Shown here one piece after another: positions 55,662-64,000 of a DNA stretch of 64,000 bases. The stretch is taken from assembly GCA_039519185.1 (NCBI GenBank), contig CM076846.1, positions 187,163,068 to 187,227,067 of the forward strand, given 5' to 3'. Source of the stretch: Astragalus membranaceus. Its lineage: Eukaryota; Streptophyta; Magnoliopsida; Fabales; Fabaceae. A program made the position numbers and the translations under genes. Within the stretch, counting starts at the first letter, position 1. Each line of letters starts with the position of its first letter. The notes below the pieces were generated by a model. The model saw only the letters and a program-made list of their open reading frames with translations. It made no database searches and was not told the origin of the DNA.

Positions 55662-56944
55662 TGATTCATGTGAAATAGCATGTAGTTTATTATTATATTT
55701 TGCATGCATTTCAGTCATTTAAGCCATTTTCATTCATGTTTCATAGGCATTTGTGTGAGATTTGGATAATGCACTTGGTTTGAGTTCTTTTATGCAGAAA
55801 GGGAGGTATCTGGCTTAGGAAAAGGGAATTGAGACACTTGGATTAAAGTGGGAGTCATTCGGAGACTAAAGTGCGAGAATTGGGCAAGGGAAGGTGTGAC
55901 ACGGCCTGGTCATACTGGGCACCACGGCCATGCCATGTTATCCCTGTGAAAAATTGAAAAAAGAGCAAGTCAGTAAGCAACACGGCCAGCCAGTGTTGGT
56001 TAGCACGATCGTGTTGCACTGTGCGCTGAATTATTAAGTCGTCCGAATTTTACTTTTTTGGGTGAATTTTTTACTCTATTTGACCCTAGACTATAAATAT
56101 ATATGTTGGATGAACCTTTTCAAAGTACTTTTTACTTGACTAGAAAGAGAAAAAGAGGATTCGTGAGTGCGCTTCTTCTTCATCGAAAGTTGTGGTTTGA
56201 ATGATCTCATCTCTAACTTTGTTATGATGAATTCCATGTTAGAGTTGTTTCCTCTATTATAAGATTTGGGGCTATGCCTTTTGATGTCTCTTGAGTGATT
56301 ATTTGAAATACTCTCTTATTACTTTGAATGCAATTTGATTCCGTTTTTATTGTTGTTAATATTTCTTATGGATTCGATGCGCACTTGTTCATAAGCGTTA
56401 GATTTCTAATGATGAAATGATAGGTGAACCTAGTTGTCATAACTATAAGAAAGGAACTTGGGACTAAAATCACAAGAGTAGTTTTTAGTTCTTTGAGGAT
56501 AAATCAAGCTATCATTTTTCTTAATGAGTTTAACTCGATTTTTTTTTATTTGTAGACGAAGTGGCAATTGCCACTAGAAACTCACGCAGTTTAACTCGAT
56601 TTTAATTACCACGAGAGTAGGAGTTGTGTCGTTTAAGCATGGTTTTTGTATCCCGAGAGCAAACTTTTACTAATTTTGGATAGCTTGCCTTCAATTGAAT
56701 TTTTTTGTTTACAAAAGAATAATCGATTAGGGTTTTAGTGCATCATTGTGGTATCCTCGGCCCTAGAAGCTCTTCCTTATTATTAAGATCATTAATTGCA
56801 CTGTTCTTATTCTTAATTTATTGTATTAATTTTACAAGAAAAACTTCTCCAGTTGAATTAATTTAATTAGCGCAAAGAAGTCCTTGTGGAATCAATGTTT
56901 TATTACTTGACGACAAACAATACATTTGCGGTTTTGGTTCATCA
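55662..56944. mobile_element. Solo LTR, 1.28 kb, with target duplication GAGAA
   Basis: Starts TGATTCATGTGAAATAGC and ends GGTTTTGGTTCATCA, flanked by GAGAA (55657-55661 and 56945-56949). It contains a TATAAATATATATG promoter-like motif near 56091. No coding sequence. Confidence 0.85.
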
Positions 56945-56951
56945 GAGAACC

Positions 56952-57168
56952 CAGTGGCGGACCCACATAGAGCTGAGGGGTTCAGTTGAACTCCCTGATA
57001 AAAAAATTGCACATATCACCCTATATAAATAACCCAAACCCCTTGAAATTTTGTTTTTGAACCCCCTGAAAATTTTAAATTGCACTAGTAGACCAAGTTT
57101 TGCACCCATTTGACCCTAGCCTTAAAAAATTTGACACCCCTAACCCCGGGGTCCTGGGTCCGCCACAC
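56952..57168. mobile_element. MITE with AGTGGCGGACCCAC ends
   Basis: About 217 bp with inverted ends GTGGCGGACCC and GGGTCCGCCAC and an AACCCC-rich interior. The target duplication is unclear. Confidence 0.6.
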
Positions 57169-57287
57169 CTACCACAATATTCAAGACTTAGTCGGGAATA
57201 AGTTAGAAGAACAAGTTGATTCGCAACAAGTCATTGATCAAGACCATTGAGCTCTAACAACATGCATCATTACAACAAATTTAATAA

Positions 57288-57604
57288 AGGCTAGAGTGCT
57301 CCCGGGGTCCCTTATCTTTATTTAAATTAACGATTTGGTTATTTATCTTTTTTGTCCCAAATCAGTCCTTTATGTTTTAAATTTTTGACACATAAATCCT
57401 TTTCTGTCCCAAATCAGTCCTTTATGTTTTAAATTTTTAACACATAAATCCTTTTTTTTTGACACATAAATCAGCACTGTTAACGGAAAAGGATTTATGT
57501 GTCAAAAATTTGAAAGATAAAGGACTTATTTGGGACAAAAAAAACATAAAGGACTAATTTGTTACTTTAAATAAAGATAAGGGACCCCGAGAGCACTTTA
57601 GCCT
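57288..57604. mobile_element. MITE with long TIRs and 8-bp duplication
   Basis: 317 bp. Inverted ends AGGCTAGAGTGCTC and GAGCACTTTAGCCT extend inward as a near-complete foldback (GGGGTCCCTTATCTTTATTT versus its complement). Flanked by TTTAATAA on both sides (57280-57287 and 57605-57612). No coding sequence. Confidence 0.88.
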
Positions 57605-57612
57605 TTTAATAA

Positions 57613-58389
57613 AAAAGTATGTTGATACTAAACAAAAGTATCCACTTAAGTTTAATTAAGTAATTTTCAAAAAATGTGTTCAAATGTGGCTTTAGAAACT
57701 ATTATAAAAACAATTACCCTAAAAACATCATAATTAAAAAATCACCCACCACATTGTTGATTTAAAATGTCATATCACAACGACTTTTGTTGTCGCGATT
57801 TACTTGATAACGCAACAACTTTATTGGTCTTATACCAACGATAAGTTAATAGCAACAAGTTTTGTCGTGAAAATATTACTGATAACAACGTCATTAAATA
57901 TTGTTGCAATGGGGCTTATCACAACAACATGCAACGACATTTTTTCTTCGGGAAAAGTAACTTTCCCAACAAATTTATATATTTCTCAGCAGTAAATGTG
58001 GATGCAAAAAAACGTATATCTTGTAGTGATATATGTAGTGATATATGTTGTTGTTAAAGATTATAAATCACGGTTTTGTTTTTAAGTCCCAGCGAGAAAA
58101 TATTAGATGTTGTCGAATTAATTATTTGTACCATTTTGTTTTTGAGTTTCAACGTATAAAAGTTACATGTTGTTGGTATAATTTCATATTATTGATTCCT
58201 TACGGTGGAATGTTATACATTGTCGAGATAATTATTTTTCATATTTTGGATTCATGAACGTCTTTAATTTTTATGAATGACTTTTTTAAATACTATATTT
58301 GAATGATATGTGATAATTTACAAATATCATCTACAATTTACGAGTTAATAACTATATTACAATTTTGTGATGAGACTACTTTGTCAAAA
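57613..58389. other. AT-rich intergenic sequence
   Basis: No gene. A TCTTGTAGTGAT word near 58019 looks like a CACTA end, but no matching CACTACAAG start is present nearby. Confidence 0.4.
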
Positions 58390-58609
58390 TAATACGACGC
58401 TGCCAACCAAACAAAATTCATATACAATTAGGGTAAAGTATTCTAGAGAATAAGTTTGCATGAGAAGCACATTATTAAAGATGAAAAAAGAATGATATCT
58501 TCCCCTTCTTTTTTCACTAGTGTATTATATAATGTCAACATCTTATATCTAAATCCTAGACCGTCCTGCAGTTGATTGTCAATTGTTCTTCATTTGGTAA
58601 AGTATTCTA

Positions 58610-58960
58610 CGGAGATGACGTCAGCATGACCTCATCAATGACGTCACTGCCATGTGTCATGATCTAATTGGGCATTTGTGCCATGTGGCACTAACATGCC
58701 ACCATCACACCATGTCACCACTGCCAAGTGGCACTGTCGGTGCCATATCAACCACCAATGACTGACTGCCACGTGGCAGCTTGCAAAGCAAAGGGGGGCA
58801 TTGTGTGTTACTAAAAAAAATAAGATTTTGGTGGCAATGACGTCATTGATGATGTCATGCTGACCTCCTTGGTGGCAGTGACGTCATTGGTGGCAGTCAT
58901 TGATGATGGTAGTGACGTCATTGATGATGTCATCTCCGTTAGCCACGTCAGTTTTTTTGG
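58610..58960. repeat. TGACGTCA-rich inverted repeat
   Basis: Five copies of the palindrome TGACGTCA (58616, 58639, 58838, 58879 and 58913) lie in a region with mirrored GCATGACCTC / GATGTCATGCTGACC and GCCACGTGGCA words. TGACGTCA is the core site for TGA-class bZIP factors; a regulatory role here is inference. Confidence 0.6.
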
Positions 58961-59129
58961 ATGGAAAGTTAACTGAGGGGCCAAACTAGAAACGCTTAAT
59001 ATTTGCAAGGGCCATTTTAAAACTTGTTTTTACAGGGGCCTAAATGAATTATGGCCATATTTGCAGGGGCCAAACATATATTTAAGCCTTATTTTTTTGT
59101 TATAGCAAACTTGGCCCCTGCAGTTATCC

Positions 59130-59640
59130 TGCAGTCGGTACTTCGCACGCAATGAAGCATTTTTTTGTTTTTTTTGGTTTTTAATATTTTAAGCGGTGTA
59201 TTTTGAGGTATTTTAGTGTTTAGAAAAAAAGTTAACTGTTCAAATACACGTAGTTCGTTCCTCAATAACTGCATTGATGAAGGAAAAAAAAATAATTTCG
59301 TGATAAAATACATAAAGTGCCGTGGTAAGTAGTGAGTTTTGGTGTACTTTAGAGTCTAGAAAAAATTTTAACGGTTTAAATACGCAAAGTTTATTCCTTA
59401 ATAACTGGTTTGGTGAAAAGAAATATAAATTTGTAGCAAAATAGATAAAGTACGATGCTAAGCCGTGTGTTTTGGGGTACTTTAGCGTTCAGAAAATTCT
59501 TTTAACTATTCAAATATGCAAAGTTTGTTCCTCAAGAACTGGTTAAGTGGGTTTTTTTAATATCATGACAAAATAAGTAAAGTGAAATGCTAAGCGGTGT
59601 GTTTTGGTATACTTTATGGTTCAGCAACTCATCTCTTCGT
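59130..59640. repeat. About 120-bp tandem repeats inside the Helitron
   Basis: Units contain GTGTTTTGGGGTACTTTAG, ATTCAAATATGCAAAGTTTG, TTCCTCAATAACTGG and AAAATAGATAAAGT. Four units are recognisable. The same unit recurs in inverted orientation at 63590-64000. Confidence 0.82.
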
Positions 59641-60821
59641 GTTTAGTTGCATCCATCATTACTGAAAGTTGCTTTTTTGTCTTGCAATATATAATATGTC
59701 ATATATACTTACTCCTGCGAGAACTTCAGCCATATTTACAATAGAACTTCTCATCATAATCTTTCAATTTTGTATATGTGCTTCTATTTTATCGGTGGTT
59801 TTTATCTAATCCTACATGATATCCACATGTTTTACTTTCTATTTGTGTTGTCTTTTTATTTTGTCATTTTGCACCAACAGGTATTATAAGCATACTTAAA
59901 TTAGTGTTTATATTTTTATTCGAGTATCGCATTGCAACATTTACTCTCACGGGAACTTCAACCATATTTACCACAGAATCATATATACCATCTTCTTTCA
60001 ACTGTGTATAGCTGCTTTTATTTTATTGGTGTTTTTCATCCAACTCTGCATGATACCCACGTGCTTCTCCTTCTAATTGTGTTGTCTTCTTTTCTTTCTA
60101 ATTATGGGTTAAGTTTTTATATTTATACTTGATAAATTAATATGCAATTATGTTACTAAAATTCTTTAGACTTTTTCCTTATTAACTATGGATGTTTAAT
60201 TCCAAAGTCTTTGTTAATGTTCATTTTTAACTTTATAATCGTCTTACTTAATTGATAGCTTTAATTTAATTTTTATTCACGCGAACTTTAACCACATTTA
60301 TAATGAACATCTTTCCTCTTCTTTTTAACTTTGTATATGTGCTTTTGTTTTATTGTTGGTTTTCATCAAACCTTGTATGATACTCATGTGTTTCGTTTTC
60401 TATTTGTGTTGTCATCTTTATTTTGGTCATTTCGCAACAATAGATACTAGAAATATACTTGGTGTTTACATTTTTATCTTTTTTTTATATTTATATTTAT
60501 ATTTGATGAATGTGTATTATGTTAAAATTATAGTTATATAATTTAATTTGTTTTTTGACAAAATATAATTTAATTTTTATTTGCAGTTATTAAATTATAT
60601 ATTTTACAAACCAACACTGTTAGCCCAATGACACTTTTGTTTAAAGTTTGTATGGCATGAATTGTCTAGCTTTGCAACTACTAGCACTAATTATGTTTAG
60701 CCTGCTGCTACTCTTTAATCTTTTGTTGATTCAGTTATAACTTGTAATTATCATGATATTTTCTAAGTTTAACAAACGAAAATGAAGAAAGCCTTGTGCG
60801 CAGCACGGGTATTAACACTAG

Positions 60822-62560
60822 CTATATATACAGGTTGTGAAGGGACATTGTATATCAAACCAGAAATTTGCATGGAATAACTTTTCATTGGTCTAAATAA
60901 AATTTGCAGTATTAACTTCAGTAAAAAAAGGGACATTGTATAAATAGTTTATGGAATATTTATCACAACTTTAAAAGCGATTTAACAAATTTTAATTAAT
61001 AAAAAATAGTAAATTATTTGATACTAAATATTTCCAAAACTCAGTAGAAAAAATATTTCCAAAACAACAAGTAAACATTTTTTTTGACAAAGAAAACAAC
61101 AAGTAAACATATAAACAGATAAATACTAACAAATATATTTAAGGTACAACCATTTTGAAAAGAATTTTTTTCGCTAGGAGCCTAGGACTCCCAAGTTTTG
61201 AGAGTATTCTTACATTACATTCTCCTACCTAACAGACCTAACACACTTAGGCTAACCCTTTTAAGTAAAGTGTTATTAAATATAACCAGCCGTTAATAAA
61301 ATGCTTAATGTGTACTGCACAAATACACACAAAAAGGGGAATTATAGAAAATCATCATTTAATGCTTAGTATTTTTTGTGTTTGTAAATAGACCTCTATA
61401 ATTCGGAATTTGGAAGACTTAGATATTTTTCAGTTTAATCAAGGTTTTGGGTAGTCTTGAGAATGCTGCAATGCTAAATTTTTTGAGAGAAAGCTTTGCT
61501 AACTATTGTGATTCTACTGACCAGAGGAATTAGTATCAGCAACGGAGGATATCCAATTTTTTTAATAAAAAAACTACTATAATTGGGAGATTTAGCTTTC
61601 TAGTGACGCTCCACAGTATTCTTACAATGTTTTGTAGATTTTTTTTTAGATAAGCAAAAATTTCATTGAATGGTACAAAGGGGTGCCCACCCCACTCAAT
61701 CATTGACTTTATAAACTTTCAAATTAATCATTCCTATAAGAGTTAAACCAAGTTCTCTTTGCAAGGGTCACATCACCTGATAAATCTTTCTATTAGCAAG
61801 ACAAGATAGCTTGTTTAAGATTTATTTATTTTCCTCCATTTTATTAAATTATGATCTACTTGTTTCCTTTTATTATTCTGTTACAGGATTTATATATATT
61901 TGAATGTTTTTGGGTCTTGTGTTTGATCAACTCAATGGTATTTTTAATTCTTTAACCGGTGCTAAGACACATAGTAGGGAGACCTATAACCTACATATAG
62001 TACCATGCACTAAAAACATTTAATTAATTAAAATAGTAAATATTTTGGTGCTAATTTTGTCAAAACATTCATTAAATGAAGATATAAATACCAAAAAAAT
62101 ATATTTAAGGTATTATTTTGTGGAGCTTTTCTTTTTAAGCTAAGGACTTCTACATTTTCAGAGCATCCCTCCCTATACACACTCTTCTACCTAAGTACAT
62201 GTTCTCGAATAGGGGGTGTAAATAACTTTCATTATCAAAATTCTTTGTTAATATATTTTTTTATGAAAAAAATCCTTTTTAAACATTCTCATTTGGTCAC
62301 TGAAATTAAGAAAACGAATTATTTAACTTTAAATTTATCTTAGAGAAAATCATCAATTTAGTCGCTAAGTTTAGAGATGTTCTTTTATTTAGTCCCTAAA
62401 GATCATTTTACTACTCCTTGTTGTAAGGTTAGGTGAAGTTTAGGCTGTCGAAATTCGGATAACACATAGGAAAGTTCTATATTATTTTACTTATTGTGTG
62501 ATTGATTGATTGGTTGAGATAGTCTTGTTGAGGCTGATTGTGTTGATTTTCTTTGATTGT
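60822..62560. repeat. Dispersed tandem-unit copy D, intergenic
   Basis: 60880-61000 matches 11620-11760. 61010-61330 and 61580-61640 match 22060-22560. 62040-62200 is a more diverged echo of the same block. No gene seen. Confidence 0.65.
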
Positions 62561-62573
62561 TCAAAACACTATA

Positions 62574-62576
<3 letters not shown>

Positions 62577-62657
<81 letters not shown>
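62577..62657. repeat. (TC)n microsatellite
   Basis: About 40 uninterrupted TC units. Confidence 0.98.
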
Positions 62658-62659
<2 letters not shown>

Positions 62660-62908
62660 GTGGCAACTTTTTCATCATCGGCAATGTTGGGGCTGCAAAG
62701 TAGTACTTGCCAAAAACTATTCAAAGATCAAAATTAACTAGTGCCTTGACCCGTGCTTTGCACGGGGTAAAAACTCTAATTAATATAGAATTGTTGTTGG
62801 GTAAACTTTTTTTCTTAAATTGCAACATGAAAAAACCTTGTATAAATTGAAGGTAAATATAAATTTAAAAAAGTGTGTAATAAAAAAAAGGTAATTGTGA
62901 ACTCAAAA

Positions 62909-63450
62909 CCTAAAATAGAGTGTGTATAGATATAATCCAGACAAATTATTTCATACACATAATCCATAGTAACAGTATTGATTTATAAAATATATAGTCT
63001 AATATATGTGAATAAAAATTAAATTATAACTATAAATCAAATAAGAAGATTATAAAATTGAAATTGTCTATCCATAGATACTAAGAAGAAAGGACTTCAA
63101 TAGATGAATTGGTAGTGACCGTATTAAATGAATTTAATAAATATTTCGGTTTCAGAAAGATAATGAGAAGAAGTAAAAACCTAAAATAGAGTGTGTATAG
63201 ATATAATTCAGACAAATTATTTCATACACATAATCCATAGTAACAGTATTGATTTATAAAATATATAGTCTAATATATGTGAATAAAAATTAAATTATAA
63301 CTATAAATCAAATAAGAAGATTATAAAATTGAAATTGTCTATCCATAGATACTAAGAAGAAAGGACTTCAATAGATGAATTGGTAGTGACCATATTAAAT
63401 GAATTTAATAAATATTTCGGTTTCAGAAAGATAATGAGAAGAAGTAAAAA
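62909..63450. repeat. 271-bp tandem duplication, nearly identical
   Basis: Two consecutive units starting CCTAAAATAGAGTGTGTATA at 62909 and 63180. I see only about two substitutions between them, so the duplication is very recent. Confidence 0.95.
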
Positions 63451-63589
63451 TATAAATTAATTTTTTAAAGATTCAGAAAGATATGGTCTTACAAATACAA
63501 AGACAAGAAGTATAAAAAGAAATTGATTTTTTAAAGTGGTGGAATCACTGAAAGGGTAAGTCGCATGGGTCTGTATCACGAAATTAATT

Positions 63590-64000
63590 TTTTTTTTCAC
63601 CAAATTGATTATTGAGCAATGAACTTTGAGTACCACAAAACACATTGCTTAGCATCACACTTTTCATATTTATCACGAAATTATTATTTGTTTCAACAAA
63701 TCGGTTATTGTGAAATGAACTTTGAGTATTTGAATGGTTAAAAAAAATTTGAACACTAAAGTACCCCAAAACACGCTGTTTTGCATCACACTTTATGTAA
63801 TTTGTCACGAAATTATACTTTTTTCCACCAAACCGGCTATTGAGGCACAAACTTTGCATATTCGAAAACACACTACTTAGCATCATACTTTACATATTTT
63901 GTCATGAAATTATTTTTACCACCAAATTGATTATTGAGGAACAAACTTTGCGTATTTGAACAGTTCAAATTTTTTTCGACCGATAAAGTACCCAAAAGCA
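63590..64000. repeat. About 120-bp tandem repeats, inverted relative to 59.1-59.6 kb
   Basis: At least three units with CAAATTGATTATTGAG, AACAAACTTTGCGTATTTGA and AAAACACNCTNYTTAGCATC, reading as the complement of the repeat at 59130-59640. Truncated by the window end. Confidence 0.85.

Larger units (their letters stand above)
58548..60821 (+). mobile_element. Non-autonomous Helitron (plus strand)
   Basis: The 3' end has the hairpin CTTGTGC-GCA-GCACGGG, then CACTAG at 60821. The left boundary (TCTAAATCC after A, 58548) is set by comparison with copy A: TATAATGTCAACATCTTATA before and ACAGGTTGTGAAG after align with TATAATGTCGACACCATATA and ACAGTGTGTGAAG, which are contiguous near 11430. About 2.27 kb, with no Rep/helicase. 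The base after CTAG is C rather than T, so the 3' boundary could be off by a few bases. Confidence 0.6.
62738..64000 (-). mobile_element. Helitron on minus strand, running off the window
   Basis: On the minus strand a perfect hairpin CCCGTGC-AAA-GCACGGG is followed by TCAAGGCACTAG and host T, a textbook Helitron 3' end at 62738. The body includes a 271-bp tandem duplication and the 120-bp repeats shared with the Helitron at 58.5-60.8 kb. The 5' end lies beyond the window. Confidence 0.75.

Noticed and set aside
58010..58035. Possible CACTA 3' end (TTGTAGTG)
   Set aside because: No CACTACAA start with a matching 3-bp duplication was found upstream, and no subterminal repeats surround it.
62510..62741. 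SLSLSL-rich open frames
   Set aside because: Translation of an uninterrupted (TC)n microsatellite.

Overview
This is a repeat-rich nuclear segment of a dicot plant chromosome. GT-AG introns, an SKP1-interacting F-box gene, an RCI2-type small membrane protein, TNP2-type CACTA, MURA-type MULE, chromovirus Ty3/gypsy and Ty1/copia elements all point to a flowering plant. Several MITE ends and LTR styles look like those of legumes (Fabaceae), but the species cannot be fixed from the sequence alone. All coordinates, duplications and boundaries below were read by eye; no search or alignment program was run.

Only three host genes look intact. A SKIP1-like F-box/LRR gene lies at 598-2421 (minus, two exons, 300 aa). 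An RCI2/LTI6-like gene of 77 codons lies at 8911-9277 (minus, two exons) with a CACGTG ABRE/G-box upstream. A gene with two U1-type C2H2 zinc fingers lies at 37723-54599 (plus, four exons, 343 aa). Its third intron has grown to about 15.7 kb through a nest of LTR retrotransposons. A fourth small host gene (12666-21228) is dead: a complete 7,675-bp CACTA transposon sits inside its second exon.

Layout. 1-2.5 kb: F-box gene, with a duplicated intron segment and a small MULE-like MITE. 2.5-8.9 kb: intergenic, with a hAT-type element carrying a CCACCA-rich filler, a minisatellite and a SINE. 8.9-9.4 kb: RCI2 gene. 9.8-12.5 kb: LTR debris, a diverged copy of the zinc-finger locus 3' flank, and a Helitron end. 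12.6-21.2 kb: broken small gene plus CACTA element (intact TNP2 transposase, decayed second gene, GCAGCGCT subterminal arrays). 22-27 kb: SINE, TTCCGGAA-type foldback elements and a large inverted repeat. 27.6-30.2 kb: solo LTR. 30.3-31.9 kb: MULE foldback with a MURA C-terminal remnant and a nested SINE. 32-34.2 kb: decayed copy of the zinc-finger gene and an RNase H remnant. 34.4-37.3 kb: MITEs, a minisatellite and possible organelle DNA. 37.7-54.6 kb: zinc-finger gene with copia, gypsy-in-gypsy and two solo LTRs nested in its intron. 55.6-64 kb: another solo LTR, MITEs, two Helitrons and repeat arrays.

Two larger patterns stand out. First, the zinc-finger gene and its flanks seem to have been tandemly duplicated about four times across 11-62 kb, then pulled apart by transposons. 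Paralogous copies lacking an insertion help to show where insertions happened. Second, most insertions carry target-site duplications that can be read exactly (3, 5, 8, 9 or 17 bp as expected for each class), so the nesting order can be reconstructed. I found no CRISPR, riboswitch, operon or other bacterial feature, and nothing I can defend as a wholly new system.
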